Shown here one piece after another: positions 17,706-26,885 of a stretch of 64,000 nt of DNA. The stretch is from Mesorhizobium sp. M4B.F.Ca.ET.058.02.1.1 (GTDB lineage Bacteria; Pseudomonadota; Alphaproteobacteria; Rhizobiales; Rhizobiaceae). Within the stretch, counting starts at the first letter, position 1. Each line of letters starts with the position of its first letter. The notes under the pieces were generated by a model. That model did not search any database and was not told the origin of the DNA. It saw nothing but the letters and a program-made list of their open reading frames with translations. The stretch spans positions 558,001 to 622,000 of the forward strand of contig NZ_CP034450.1 of assembly GCF_003952505.1 (NCBI RefSeq), read 5' to 3'. The position numbers and the translations under genes are program-made.

Positions 17706-17809
17706 GCCAAAATATCCAATCGGGCCCCCAAAGAGGCCGTCCACCCACCGCGATATCTCCCCGACAGCCGAAGTGCGGCGGAAGTAAGTCGTGTCCAGCC
17801 GAAAAGTGA

Positions 17810-19213
17810 TCAGCGCCCGGCGACGGCCATTGCACTGTTGCGCGAAAGCCAGAACGGCGGCAGGAAGGCGGGAATGTTGGAGAAGGGCAGCACTTCCGGC
17901 TTCAGCCGGATGCCGAGCACATCGCCCATGAAGGCGCGGCGCGCCTCGATACGACTCCAGGCTTCCGAATAGCGCGCGGCGATCTCCTCGCGCAACGGTT
18001 CGTCGGCGAGCGCGATGCCGTCCTCGATGTTGGTGGTGAAATAATCGGTGCCGGTTGCGGGGATGACGTCGACCTGCAGCGCCATCCCCGATTTCAGTTG
18101 GATGCCGGAGCCTGAAAACACCGGCGAATGCATCCACTCGTCGATATGAATGAGATGGCCGGGATTGAGACCAACGCCGAAGAACGGGTCGCCGATGCGC
18201 TCGTGCACCGCTTTCCACAGCGCGCCGCCGGCGACACCGATGCCGATAGTCTCGTACCAGTCGACGGCGGCGGAAAAATAGGGCGCCACAAGCTTTTCGA
18301 TGTAATCGCTTATGCCCCGCGGCAGCTCGGCGGCGCTCTCGACCAGGAAGCCGGCGCGGGCGTTTAGCGAACCCTGGATGCCGTAGGCCATGGTGATCGG
18401 ATCGCCGCGCTTGATGATGTCGAGGCGGGGGCTCGGCAGCCCATAGGGGGCGCGCCTGCCGGCGGACAGCATCAGGTGGCAGCATTGCGGCAGGCCGTTG
18501 ATGCCCATCAGCCGCGCCGCCTGCAGCTCGGTCATGTCGGGTTCGATGCCCTGGAGCACGTTGCGCAGGCCTTGCGAGGAGAAGGTCGCGGCGAATTCGA
18601 AGGACGCAAGCTGATCGGCCTCGTTGATCGCGCGCAGGCCGTCGGCAGGGTTCATCAAGAGATCGGCCGCATTCCGGACCGCGCCGTTGTTGCCGGCGAG
18701 CGCGCGCAGCGTGTCGGCGATGAAGGAGGGTAGGTCGAGCGTCGCCTCGCCAAAGCCGGCATCGCCAGCGCCGAACGACTTCCAGCCTATGGCGCCGATC
18801 CGGTGGCCCGACCTCAGCCCGCAAGCGGCCAGGATGTCCGGCAGCGCGTCGGAACGGTCGCGCGGCTGCGCCGGCAGCGAAAAGGTCTGGTAGAGGACGC
18901 GCTCATAGGGGCCGCCGCAGAGTTCGGCATAGCCCCAGCCCTCATTGCCGACCAGCAGTTTTGCTTCCCTGCCGGGAACGATGACCAGCAGCGTCTCCTC
19001 GAAGCGGGGGTCGTAGCCGCAGAGATAGGCGACGTTGGCGGCATGCTCGCGGTCGCCGTAGATGACGAAGCCATCGAAGCCGGCCTTCAAGCCGCGCGCA
19101 ACCAGCGCTTCGATGCGCGCCTCGTAAGTGGCGCGTGGAATGAGCGGCATCACCGTCGGCTCGCCGAATTCCGGCAGCGACATGGTTTTCAGGGCAACCG
19201 ACGCGACAGGCAT
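17810..19213 (-). CDS. M24-fold (Xaa-Pro aminopeptidase-like) protein
   Basis: A 467-residue protein. The N-terminal part (about 25-190) looks like a creatinase/prolidase N domain (RIEALVARGLKAGFDGFVIYG, ANVAYLCGYDPRFEETLLVI). The C-terminal part is pita-bread-like (RGDPITMAYGIQG, GLNPGHLIHIDEWMHSP, SGMALQVDVIPATG). The usual Asp-Asp-His-Glu-Glu metal ligands of M24 peptidases are not evident, so it may be a non-peptidase member. GGAGG nine bases before the ATG at 19213 sets the start. Confidence 0.75.
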   Translation of the reverse strand: MPVASVALKTMSLPEFGEPTVMPLIPRATYEARIEALVARGLKAGFDGFVIYGDREHAANVAYLCGYDPRFEETLLVIVPGREAKLLVGNEGWGYAELCGGPYERVLYQTFSLPAQPRDRSDALPDILAACGLRSGHRIGAIGWKSFGAGDAGFGEATLDLPSFIADTLRALAGNNGAVRNAADLLMNPADGLRAINEADQLASFEFAATFSSQGLRNVLQGIEPDMTELQAARLMGINGLPQCCHLMLSAGRRAPYGLPSPRLDIIKRGDPITMAYGIQGSLNARAGFLVESAAELPRGISDYIEKLVAPYFSAAVDWYETIGIGVAGGALWKAVHERIGDPFFGVGLNPGHLIHIDEWMHSPVFSGSGIQLKSGMALQVDVIPATGTDYFTTNIEDGIALADEPLREEIAARYSEAWSRIEARRAFMGDVLGIRLKPEVLPFSNIPAFLPPFWLSRNSAMAVAGR

Positions 19214-19350
19214 GAACAAACGCCTCCAAGTGCTTGCAAATACCGGGAATGCCGGTAGCGGGGCTCATGGCCGGCGGACAATGGCCTTGCGGGACCGGAT
19301 GTGCAATAGGCTTACATCAACCCGCCCAGTGCGCTTCGGGACAATTTGCC

Positions 19351-20607
19351 ATGAACAGTTTTTCTTCTCGCGTTGCCACCGCCGCCGCCGCTATTCGCCA
19401 GATCTTCCCGGAAACGCCGCTGCAGGAAAACGACTATCTGTCGAAGAAAACCGGGGCGCGGGTGCTTCTCAAGCGCGAGGACCTGACGCCGGTACGCTCC
19501 TACAAGATCCGTGGCGCCTTCAATTTCTTCCGCAAGGCGCTGGCCGCCGGCAACAACGCCGAGCTGTTCGTCTGCGCCTCCGCCGGCAATCACGCCCAGG
19601 GCTTTGCCTTCGTGTGCCGCCATTTTGGCAAAAAGGGCGTGGTCTTTATGCCGGTGACTACACCTCAGCAGAAGATCGACAAGACGCGGCTGTTTGGCGG
19701 CGACTTCGTCGAGATCAGGCTGGTCGGCGACTTCTTCGACGATTGCTATCGCGCCGCGTTCGAATTCGCGGAAAGCGGCGGCGCGCATATGGTGCCGCCC
19801 TTCGACCACAAGGACATCATCGAAGGACAGGCGACCGTTGCCTATGAGATCGCGGACCAAATGCCGGGCGCGCGCATGCCCGATGTCGTCATGCTGCCGG
19901 TCGGCGGCGGTGGTCTCGCCGCCGGTGTGACGCACTACTTCGCCGACCAGCATCGCGAGGCGCGTTTTGTCTTCTGCGAGCCGGCAGGCGCGCCGAGCCT
20001 CAGCGAGAGCCTGTCCTCAGGCAAACGGATCAAGCTCTCCAAGGTCGACAATTTTGTCGACGGCGCCGCTGTCGCGGAGATCGGCCGTGAGCCGTTGCGG
20101 CATCTGAGGGAATTTGCCGCCGATGCGGTGCGGCTGATCCCGGAGAACCGGCTCTGCGCGACCATGATCGAGATGCTCAACGTTGAAGGCGTGGTGCTGG
20201 AGCCGGCAGGCGCCCTGGCGATCGATGCGCTCAAGGATTTTTCCCGCAAGGAGATCAGGGGCAAGACCATCGTCGCGGTGGTTTCGGGCGGCAATTTCGA
20301 TTTCGAGCGGCTGCCCGACGTCAAGGAGCGGGCGCTGCGCTTCGAAGGGCTGAAGAAATACTTCATCATCCGCTTTCCGCAGCGGCCGGGCGCGTTGCGC
20401 GATTTCCTCGAAATGCTGGGGCCGGACGACGACATCGCCCGCTTCGAATATCTGAAGAAATCGGCGCGCAATTTCGGTTCGGTGCTGATCGGCATCGAGA
20501 CCAAGGACCGCCGCAATTTCGATCTGCTGAGAGCGAATTTCGACGCCGAAGGCGTGCAATACCAGGACATCACCGACAACGAGACGCTGGCCGGGTTTAT
20601 CATATGA
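19351..20607 (+). CDS. ilvA: Threonine ammonia-lyase (threonine dehydratase)
   Basis: A 418-residue PLP enzyme converting threonine to 2-oxobutanoate for isoleucine synthesis. The PLP lysine lies in RSYKIRGAFNF, the substrate loop in SAGNHAQGFA, and the phosphate loop in PVGGGGLAAG. A C-terminal ACT-like regulatory region (about 325-418, starting FEGLKKYFIIRFPQRPGAL) suggests isoleucine feedback. Its stop overlaps the next ATG by four bases. Confidence 0.93.
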   Translation: MNSFSSRVATAAAAIRQIFPETPLQENDYLSKKTGARVLLKREDLTPVRSYKIRGAFNFFRKALAAGNNAELFVCASAGNHAQGFAFVCRHFGKKGVVFMPVTTPQQKIDKTRLFGGDFVEIRLVGDFFDDCYRAAFEFAESGGAHMVPPFDHKDIIEGQATVAYEIADQMPGARMPDVVMLPVGGGGLAAGVTHYFADQHREARFVFCEPAGAPSLSESLSSGKRIKLSKVDNFVDGAAVAEIGREPLRHLREFAADAVRLIPENRLCATMIEMLNVEGVVLEPAGALAIDALKDFSRKEIRGKTIVAVVSGGNFDFERLPDVKERALRFEGLKKYFIIRFPQRPGALRDFLEMLGPDDDIARFEYLKKSARNFGSVLIGIETKDRRNFDLLRANFDAEGVQYQDITDNETLAGFII

Positions 20608-21161
20608 GCGGGAAAGGAGCGGTCTTCGTCGCGCTGTTTTCCGGCATCAATGTCGGCGGCAACCGCATTGTCAGGATGGCGGAGTTGCGGACCTTCTTCG
20701 AGGAACTCGGCTTTTCCGATGTGGTCAGCTATGTGCAGAGCGGCAACGTCGTGTTCCGGTCAGCAAAGGGCGACGCCGCCGGTTTGACGAAAAAGCTGGA
20801 GGCCGCCTTCGAGAAGCAATGGGGGTTCCATTCGCGCATCATGGTGCGCGATGCCGGCTGGTTCGTGCGGCTGGTGAAGGAAAATCCCTATCCGGAGGTC
20901 TCCGACGATCCGACCAAGCTGCATGCCTATGTGCTGGAGCGCGGGCCGACGACCGAGGAGATCGCGCGGCTCGCCGAAAAATGCACCGGCCCGGAGCGCT
21001 TCGAGGTCAAGCGCGACGTGCTTTACCTGCATGCGCCGGAGGGGCTCGGAAAATCAGTGTTTGCCAATCTCATTCCACGCACCCTGAAAGTGCCGGGCAC
21101 AGCCCGCAACTGGCGCTCGGTGCTGGCGCTGGTCGAGATGGCGGGCCAGACAGGCGCTTGA
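20604..21161 (+). CDS. DUF1697 family protein
   Basis: A 185-residue soluble protein starting with the DUF1697 signature FVALFSGINVGGNRIVRMAE, then VVSYVQSGNVVFRS and a C-terminal GKSVFANLIPRTL...TARNWRSV. The ATG overlaps the ilvA stop (ATGA), so translation is probably coupled. Function is unknown; the family has a ferredoxin-like fold. Confidence 0.88.
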   Translation: MSGKGAVFVALFSGINVGGNRIVRMAELRTFFEELGFSDVVSYVQSGNVVFRSAKGDAAGLTKKLEAAFEKQWGFHSRIMVRDAGWFVRLVKENPYPEVSDDPTKLHAYVLERGPTTEEIARLAEKCTGPERFEVKRDVLYLHAPEGLGKSVFANLIPRTLKVPGTARNWRSVLALVEMAGQTGA

Positions 21162-21172
21162 CGCCAATCGGC

Positions 21173-21463
21173 TCACGCGGCCTTCTGCCAGTCGAAGGTC
21201 AGTTCCTCGCGGAAGGCAAAGCGCTTGATGTGGTCGGCGACGACCGTTTCCAGGCGTTCGAGCGATGTCGCGTCGTCGGCTGCCACGGCGATATGGAGCG
21301 CTTTGGCATCGGCCTCCATCACCGTGCGTCCCAGCGACGTCAGGTCGATAGCGCCGTGGTGCGGGTCGAACTCGACCGGAAATTTGTGCGCCCAGTGCTT
21401 GCAGAGTTGCTGCAGGTAGCGGCTGGCATGTTCGGTGGCGACATCGGCGCGACTGGTCGGCAT
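21173..21463 (-). CDS. DUF2218 family protein
   Basis: A 96-residue protein with the DUF2218 pattern: SRADVATEHASRYLQQLCKHWAHK near the N-terminus, then a strand with HGAIDLTSLGR. The tail is LETVVADHIKRFAFREELTFDWQ. Homologues are often linked to siderophore or iron genes, but nothing here shows that. It is convergent with the DUF1697 gene. Confidence 0.85.
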   Translation of the reverse strand: MPTSRADVATEHASRYLQQLCKHWAHKFPVEFDPHHGAIDLTSLGRTVMEADAKALHIAVAADDATSLERLETVVADHIKRFAFREELTFDWQKAA

Positions 21464-21484
21464 GGATGAATTTCTCCCGGCGGA

Positions 21485-21517
21485 TCAAGAAAAACGCCAG
21501 CCTCGTAAAGCTGGCGT
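21485..21517 (-). terminator. Rho-independent terminator of the glyoxalase gene
   Basis: On the minus strand ACGCCAGC pairs with GCTGGCGT around an 8-nt loop (plus-strand 21494-21517) and is followed by TTTTTTCTT. It lies about 80 nt beyond the gloA stop and before the DUF2218 start, so it separates the two leftward genes. Confidence 0.75.
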
Positions 21518-21594
21518 CATGAGCGGATAGATAGGCGCCGTCTGGCGAAGCGCCAGAGCTTGGCGGTTAAATTGCCGTGGGATTGGCGAAACGC

Positions 21595-22035
21595 CTACCA
21601 GCTGCCTGTGTTCGGCATCGAGGCCCAAGGCTCGGCCTTGGCCTTTGCCGGGCCCTTCTGCAGCAGCTCGATCGAGATCCCGTCCGGCGAGCGGATGAAG
21701 GCCATGTTGCCGTCCCGCGGCGGCCGGTTGATGGTGACGCCGCTGTCCATCAGGTGCTGGCAGGTGGCATAGATGTCGTCGACCTCATAGGCGAGGTGGC
21801 CGAAATTGCGGCCACCCTTGTAGTCCTCCGGGTCCCAATTGTAGGTCAATTCGACCAGCGGCGCCTTCTCCGCGATGCCGCTCTTCTCGTCTCCCGACGC
21901 GGCGAGAAAGATCAGCGTGTAGCGCCCCTGCTCGTTCTCGTAGCGGCGCACTTCCTTCAGGCCGAGCTTGTTGCAGTAGAAGTCGAGCGAGGCATCGATG
22001 TCGGCGATGCGGACCATGGTGTGCAGATAGCGCAT
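21595..22035 (-). CDS. gloA: Lactoylglutathione lyase (glyoxalase I)
   Basis: A 146-residue VOC-fold enzyme that isomerises the methylglyoxal-glutathione hemithioacetal to S-lactoylglutathione. The N-terminal [20 protein letters not shown] carries the first metal His. [11 protein letters not shown] and [12 protein letters not shown] carry Glu and His, and DPDG-like [11 protein letters not shown] carries the last Glu. Length is typical. GGAGAAAG precedes the ATG at 22035. Confidence 0.92.
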   Translation of the reverse strand: MRYLHTMVRIADIDASLDFYCNKLGLKEVRRYENEQGRYTLIFLAASGDEKSGIAEKAPLVELTYNWDPEDYKGGRNFGHLAYEVDDIYATCQHLMDSGVTINRPPRDGNMAFIRSPDGISIELLQKGPAKAKAEPWASMPNTGSW

Positions 22036-22333
22036 GGGATCTTTCTCCGGGCGTTGCGTCGCGGCGGAACATAGGGGCCACCCGACCAAAGGGCAATCGC
22101 CGGAACGCCGGAGCAAGAGGGGCAATCCGACAGTCAAGCCGAGCCGGAGCGCGGCACAGTCCGATTTTAGGACACGTCACCCCGGTTGCGGACATGCCGG
22201 CAAACGACAAATGAGGTATTCCAGTGTTCAACGGTGAAAAAAGGCACGTCAGGTCTTGCACACACCGGAAGCCGCGGTGTTAATCTGATGTCAAGAATCA
22301 GTTGCGGTTGTGTTGAAAAAAGGGGGCATTCTT

Positions 22334-22930
22334 ATGGGGGAAAAGGCCTCTTTTACGGGGCGGGACGGAAGCCTTGACGGCGCCTTGAAGCGCGACAGCG
22401 GCGGCGAGGGCGCCGACCTTGTCGAAATCGCCGGCGCGATCAAATGGTTCGACGTGGCCAAGGGCTACGGCTTCATTCTTCCGGACGATGGTGCCTCCGG
22501 TGATATCCTCCTCCATGTGACATGCCTTCGAAAGGACGGGTTCCAGACCGCGCTGGAAGGCGCGCGTGTCGTTTGCCTGGTCAAGCAGGGCGAGCGCGGC
22601 CTGCAGGCCTTCCGCGTTCTTTCCATGGATGCCAGCACGGCGGTGCACCCGGCCGAGATGCAGGAGCAGCGCACACATGTCACCGTGGCGCCGGAGAGCG
22701 GACTCGAACGGGCGCTGGTGAAGTGGTTCAACCGCACCAAGGGATTCGGCTTCCTGACCCGGGGCGAGGGCACCGAGGACATTTTCGTCCACATGGAGAC
22801 GCTGCGGCGCTATGGCATCACCGAGCTCAGGCCCGGTCAGGTCGTGCTGGTTCGTTTCGGCCGCGGCGACAAGGGCCTTATGGCTGCCGAAATTCACCCG
22901 GATATGGGCACCTTGCCGGTCTCGCATTAA
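22334..22930 (+). CDS. Double cold-shock domain protein
   Basis: A 198-residue protein with two CspA-type OB folds: domain 1 (about 32-100) with [13 protein letters not shown] and DILLHV, domain 2 (about 125-195) with [13 protein letters not shown] and DIFVHM. These are the RNP1 and RNP2 nucleic-acid-binding motifs. Two-domain Csp proteins of this size are usual in Alphaproteobacteria. GGGGG seven bases before the ATG at 22334 fixes the start. The 300-nt upstream region has a less GC-rich segment that may hold a cold-regulated leader, but I see no defined structure. Confidence 0.9.
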   Translation: MGEKASFTGRDGSLDGALKRDSGGEGADLVEIAGAIKWFDVAKGYGFILPDDGASGDILLHVTCLRKDGFQTALEGARVVCLVKQGERGLQAFRVLSMDASTAVHPAEMQEQRTHVTVAPESGLERALVKWFNRTKGFGFLTRGEGTEDIFVHMETLRRYGITELRPGQVVLVRFGRGDKGLMAAEIHPDMGTLPVSH

Positions 22931-22954
22931 GCGCAGTCCGGCCGAGGATCTTGC

Positions 22955-23518
22955 ATGCTTCACAGGAACTGGCTGACGGCTGGCGCGGTCTGCGTCGCGA
23001 TGGCTTTCGTCATCGCGGCCGCCGTCTATTTCTATTCACAGCGGCCGACTTCGGCCGATGGTCAGGCCATGATCCTGCCCGTCGACCCGACGCCGCTGGT
23101 GGCGGTGACGAAATCGGGTGAACGCTCCTTTTCGATCGAGATCGCCGACACATCCGATGAGCGAGAGGCTGGCCTGATGTTCCGCCAGCAGATGGCCGAC
23201 GATCACGGCATGCTGTTCGTGTTCGAGGAGTCCAGGGACCTGACTTTCTGGATGAAGAACACGCCGATGCCGCTCGACCTGATCTTCGTCGGGCAGGACG
23301 GCAGGATCCGGGCAATCTTGCACGGCGAGCCGCAGTCCGAGGCGATCATCTCGCCCGGCGAACCGGTGCGCTTCGTGCTCGAGCTCAAGGCAGGCACGGC
23401 CGCCAAGGACGGTATCGCGGACGGCGACCTGTTGCGCCATCCGGCCATCGGCACGGCGTCGGGGCCGGCCAGGCCGGCGCCGGACAAGGGCGATGCGCCG
23501 AGCGTCGATCCCAACTGA
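22955..23518 (+). CDS. DUF192 family exported protein
   Basis: A 187-residue protein with an N-terminal hydrophobic helix (about 9-29) and a DUF192 domain: SIEIADTSDEREAGLMFRQQ, HGMLFVFEESRDLTFWMKNT, PLDLIFVGQDGRI and a conserved ILELKAGTA-like end. The domain is a small beta barrel of unknown function, here anchored at or exported across the membrane. It starts 24 nt after the Csp gene and may be co-transcribed. Confidence 0.87.
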   Translation: MLHRNWLTAGAVCVAMAFVIAAAVYFYSQRPTSADGQAMILPVDPTPLVAVTKSGERSFSIEIADTSDEREAGLMFRQQMADDHGMLFVFEESRDLTFWMKNTPMPLDLIFVGQDGRIRAILHGEPQSEAIISPGEPVRFVLELKAGTAAKDGIADGDLLRHPAIGTASGPARPAPDKGDAPSVDPN

Positions 23519-23537
23519 ACAATCCGGACCTTTGCCG

Positions 23538-24305
23538 ATGCAGTATTTTTCGCACGACGGTTTCGACCTTGCCTATCTCGATCGCCAGCCGGCATCGGGC
23601 TACGGCGATCCGGTGCTGATGATCCACGGCTTTGCCTCCAGCCACTATGTCAACTGGGTGTCGCCCGGCTGGTTCAAGACGCTGAACGATGCCGGCTACC
23701 GGGCGATTGCCTTCGACAACCGTGGTCACGGCTCGTCATCGAAGAGTTACAACGAGGCCGACTACACGCCGGCGAAAATGGCTTCCGACGGGGCAGCCTT
23801 GCTCGATCATCTCGGTATCGAACGGGCCCATGTGATGGGCTATTCGATGGGCGCGCGCATCTCGGCTTTCCTGGCGCTGTCCGACCCGGACAAGGTGGCG
23901 ACGCTGGTGTTCGGCGGCCTTGGCATCGGCATGGTCGACGGTGTCGGCGACTGGGACCCGATCGCGGCGGCACTTCTTGCCGAAGATCCAGCGGCGACGA
24001 CGCATCCGCGCGGCCGCTCGTTTCGCGCCTTCGCCGACCAGACGCGCAGCGACCGCCGGGCGCTTGCCGCTTGTATCGCCACCTCGCGCGAACTGCTCAG
24101 CGAAGGTGACATGGCGCGGATTTTCCAGCCGACCCTGATCGCCGTCGGCACCAAGGACGACATTGGCGGCTCGCCGGACGAACTGGCGGCGTTGATGCCG
24201 AATGCAAGGGCATTCCACATCGAGGGCCGCGACCATATGCTGGCCGTCGGCGATAAGAGCTTCAAGCAGCGCGTGCTGGAGTTCTACGCCGAAAACCCGC
24301 TCTAA
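23538..24305 (+). CDS. Alpha/beta hydrolase
   Basis: A 255-residue cytoplasmic alpha/beta hydrolase: HGFAS near residue 30, IAFDNRGHGSSSK, nucleophile elbow GYSMGAR (Ser about 96), acid GTKDDIGG and His in GRDHMLAVG. It follows the DUF192 gene by 19 nt. The ATG at 23538 gives the usual short N-terminus; the in-frame ATG at 23493 would overlap the previous gene. Substrate unknown. Confidence 0.88.
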   Translation: MQYFSHDGFDLAYLDRQPASGYGDPVLMIHGFASSHYVNWVSPGWFKTLNDAGYRAIAFDNRGHGSSSKSYNEADYTPAKMASDGAALLDHLGIERAHVMGYSMGARISAFLALSDPDKVATLVFGGLGIGMVDGVGDWDPIAAALLAEDPAATTHPRGRSFRAFADQTRSDRRALAACIATSRELLSEGDMARIFQPTLIAVGTKDDIGGSPDELAALMPNARAFHIEGRDHMLAVGDKSFKQRVLEFYAENPL

Positions 24306-24324
24306 TACGGCACCAGTGAGTGCC

Positions 24325-24825
24325 ATGGTCGACCTTCTCGTCACTTACATGGAGATGACCGAGCCGCCGTCCGGCGAGGGCATTGCTGCCCGGCTGGCGG
24401 GTGCGACGGTGGGGCGGGAAACGCTCGATATCGGAGGCTATGTCAGCCTCTACCGCGCCGTCGGCGAGCCGCTGCAGTGGGATCAACGGCTGCGCATGGA
24501 GCCACGGGAGCTTGAACGGCTGCTCGCCAGTCCGGCGACGCATGTCCATGTCCTGCGCGTCGACGGCGAGGCGGCCGGCCTGTGCGAGTTCAACGGCGTT
24601 GGCCAATCCGTTGTCGAGCTCACCCATTTCGGGCTTGTGCCCGCTTTCCAGGGCCGTCGGCTCGGGCCGTTCCTGCTTGACCGGTCGCTTCGCGCGGTCT
24701 GGTCATATCGGCCCGAAAGGCTCTGGCTGCACACCGACACCTATGACCATCCCAATGCGCAGCCAGTCTACCGGCGCGCAGGCTTCAAGGCCTATGCCGA
24801 GCAGATGGAGACCTTGCCGGATTAG
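24325..24825 (+). CDS. GNAT-family N-acetyltransferase
   Basis: A 166-residue protein whose second half carries the GNAT core: VVELTHFGLVPAFQGRRLGPFLLD is motif A with the acetyl-CoA loop Q-x-R-x-G/A, and LWLHTDTYDHPNAQPVYRRAGF is motif B. The N-terminal 60 residues are a less conserved extension. It is 19 nt after the hydrolase and probably in the same operon. Acceptor unknown. Confidence 0.87.
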   Translation: MVDLLVTYMEMTEPPSGEGIAARLAGATVGRETLDIGGYVSLYRAVGEPLQWDQRLRMEPRELERLLASPATHVHVLRVDGEAAGLCEFNGVGQSVVELTHFGLVPAFQGRRLGPFLLDRSLRAVWSYRPERLWLHTDTYDHPNAQPVYRRAGFKAYAEQMETLPD

Positions 24826-24848
24826 GCAATGCAGCTATTATTTTCCAC

Positions 24849-24892
24849 GCAATTCCGGACGGAAAACCGTTACACACTTTTCCTGGAATTGC
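24849..24892. repeat. 44-bp hairpin repeat, copy 1
   Basis: GCAATTCC at the left end pairs with GGAATTGC at the right end, and the inner GGAAAA pairs with TTTTCC, separated by a GGAC/T asymmetry and an 11-nt loop. Near-identical copies lie at 33576-33619 and 35126-35169. This copy abuts the stop codon of the leftward HD-domain gene (24893-24895). Confidence 0.85.
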
Positions 24893-25492
24893 TCAAGCTT
24901 CGAGCGCCTGCAGCGATCGTGCAAGGTTCCGCCTGGCCTGGGGTTCGAACCGTTGCCGGAACTCGTCGGTGTGGAAGATATGCGGGCGGGCAAGGAAACT
25001 CTTCAGCACCGCGCCGCGTCCGGCACGCCACATCGGCTCCTCGACCCAATGGTATTCCTGGCGGACGGCCCGCTCGTAGGCATCGAAGGTCTCGGGCGCC
25101 GCACCCAGGATAGCGAGGTCCATGTCGAGCATGAGTGCCGCGTCGCTGGCGAAATCCTCATCGTCGGAGCGCGGCAGTTCGTGCGTGGCGGTGGCGAGGA
25201 TCATCGCGGCGACGCGGCCGAGGCGCCCCGCGTCGGTGCGGCCGGCGAGTTTTTGCTCGGCAAGAGCGGCACTCTGCGCCTCGTTGTCCTTGGCCCGGCT
25301 GTCATAGATGGCGTCATGGAACCAGATCGCCGCCTCCACGGCTTCCGGGTCATGGAGCAGGCGTCTATAGTCCGCCGCAAGCTCCAGCATCGCCTCGATA
25401 TGGGCGAGGCCATGGTAGCGGCGGTCCGTTGCCCGATAGAGGGCCGAGAGCTCGCTTTTCAGCGGCTCATCGATCAAGGGTTCGTTTTCCAT
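24893..25492 (-). CDS. HD-domain phosphohydrolase-like protein
   Basis: A 199-residue protein with RRYHGLAHIEAMLE (first His), AAIWFHDAIYD (the HD doublet) and a later DMDLAILG (Asp), the metal-ligand order of HD-superfamily phosphohydrolases. Members act on nucleotides or other phosphates; the substrate is unknown. The stop codon touches a hairpin repeat. Confidence 0.85.
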   Translation of the reverse strand: MENEPLIDEPLKSELSALYRATDRRYHGLAHIEAMLELAADYRRLLHDPEAVEAAIWFHDAIYDSRAKDNEAQSAALAEQKLAGRTDAGRLGRVAAMILATATHELPRSDDEDFASDAALMLDMDLAILGAAPETFDAYERAVRQEYHWVEEPMWRAGRGAVLKSFLARPHIFHTDEFRQRFEPQARRNLARSLQALEA

Positions 25493-25615
25493 GGCTGCTT
25501 GAATTCCCGTAAACCAAATCCATTTGACAGAGCACTAAGGAAAATTGAGTTCAATCCTGCTACGATCTGGCCTATATGTGCGGCCGGAGAATAGCCGGCA
25601 GGCCGGAGACCGTCG

Positions 25616-26464
25616 ATGAACAGCATTACGATTGCCCGCCCCAGCATTGTGCAGCCGGTCGACCCGATCTGGCGCTCGGTCCGTGACGAGGCGATGGAAG
25701 CGGTCAACCGCGATCCGCTGCTTGCCGCGTTCCTCTATTCGACCATCCTCAACCAGGAAAGCCTGGAAGAAGCGGTGATCCATCGGCTGGCCGAACGGCT
25801 CGACCATCAGGACATCGGTTCCGACCTCATCCGGCAGACCTTCAATGCCATGCTGGCCGACGATCCGGATTGGAGCACGACGGTTCGCGTCGACATCAAG
25901 GCCTATTACGACCGTGATCCGGCCTGCGACCGCTTCATCATGCCGGTGCTCTACTTCAAGGGCTTCCACGCCATCCAGACGCATCGGCTGGCGCACTGGC
26001 TGTGGAACCAGGGCCGCCGGGATTTCGCGCTCTACCTGCAGAGCCGCTCCTCCTCGGTGTTCCAGACCGACATCAACCCGGCCGCCCGTATCGGCAAGGG
26101 CATTTTCGTCGACCACGCCACCGGCCTAGTCGTCGGTGAGACCGCGGTGATCGAGGACGATGTCTCGATCCTGCACGGGGTAACTCTCGGCGGTACCGGC
26201 AAGGCCGGCGGCGACCGCCATCCGAAGATCCGCCGCGGCGTGCTGATCGGCGCCGGCGCCAAGATCCTCGGCAACATCGAAGTCGGCCATTGCTCGAAGA
26301 TCGCTGCCGGATCGGTCGTGCTATCGCCGGTGCCGCACAACAAGACGGTCGCCGGCGTGCCGGCGCGCGTCGTCGGCGAAACCGGTTGCGACCAGCCTTC
26401 CAGGCAGATGGACCAGCTTCTGCCGTCGCAGACCATGGACCACGTTGTCAGCTTCGATATCTGA
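25616..26464 (+). CDS. cysE: Serine O-acetyltransferase
   Basis: A 282-residue enzyme transferring acetyl from acetyl-CoA to L-serine for cysteine synthesis. An N-terminal helical domain (about 10-150; IWRSVRDEAMEAVNRDPLL) is followed by a left-handed beta helix of hexapeptide repeats (about 155-265). The latter contains FVDHATGLVVGETAVIEDD and HGVTLGGTGK, with catalytic His/Asp in this region. The C-terminus ends SFDI, as required for docking to cysteine synthase in the family. Confidence 0.95.
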   Translation: MNSITIARPSIVQPVDPIWRSVRDEAMEAVNRDPLLAAFLYSTILNQESLEEAVIHRLAERLDHQDIGSDLIRQTFNAMLADDPDWSTTVRVDIKAYYDRDPACDRFIMPVLYFKGFHAIQTHRLAHWLWNQGRRDFALYLQSRSSSVFQTDINPAARIGKGIFVDHATGLVVGETAVIEDDVSILHGVTLGGTGKAGGDRHPKIRRGVLIGAGAKILGNIEVGHCSKIAAGSVVLSPVPHNKTVAGVPARVVGETGCDQPSRQMDQLLPSQTMDHVVSFDI

Positions 26465-26604
26465 GGCCGGGATGCCCGCGCGCGGCTGAATCCGGCTGTA
26501 CGCGCGGAGCGGTTCCGGTTCTGTCGCCGGCTTGCCTTTACATCGCCATTGTCGGCGTGCCAGAAGCCGCGTTCAAATCAGCAAGCCGACGATCGGAGAA
26601 GACT

Positions 26605-26808
26605 TTGAAGCCGGACGAAATCAGAAAGCTGGACGCCTATTTCAAGCGCGTCTTCCAGAATCCCAAGCTCCAGGTGAAGGCGCGCCCGCGCAAGGAGGAT
26701 TCGGCCGAGGTCTATGTCGGCGACGAATTCCTCGGCATCGTCTTCAAGGACGAGGATGATGGCGACTACAATTTCTCGATGGCGATCCTCGACATCGATC
26801 TGGGCTGA
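26605..26808 (+). CDS. DUF3126 family small protein (TTG start)
   Basis: A 67-residue protein, KPDEIRKLDAYFKRVFQ...VYVGDEFLGIVFKDEDDGD...MAILDIDL, matching the DUF3126 family of Alphaproteobacteria. The start is a TTG at 26605, six bases after GGAG. No ATG is available at the family N-terminus, so TTG use is well supported. Function is unknown. Confidence 0.85.
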   Translation: MKPDEIRKLDAYFKRVFQNPKLQVKARPRKEDSAEVYVGDEFLGIVFKDEDDGDYNFSMAILDIDLG

Positions 26809-26885
26809 GCCCTCTGCCGGCCGGACCTGAGCCTGTGCGGTCCGGTCGATGCTTCCCATTGGAAACATGCAATGAATCTAATGGG

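Noticed and set aside
15426..17972. 848-residue ORF on the plus strand
   Set aside because: It lies antisense to the two DUF900 lipoprotein genes, which have clear motifs. The predicted protein is rich in Val/Ala/Gly/Asp repeats typical of antisense frames in GC-rich DNA.
16632..18824. Apparent 730-residue fusion on the minus strand
   Set aside because: The C-terminal part is the DUF900 lipoprotein with its own signal peptide; the N-terminal part is an alternate frame of the M24-fold gene and not protein-like.
24849..24892. Hairpin repeat as a rho-independent terminator
   Set aside because: No T tract follows the stem on the strand of the adjacent gene, and the same 44-bp unit recurs elsewhere, which fits a dispersed repeat better.
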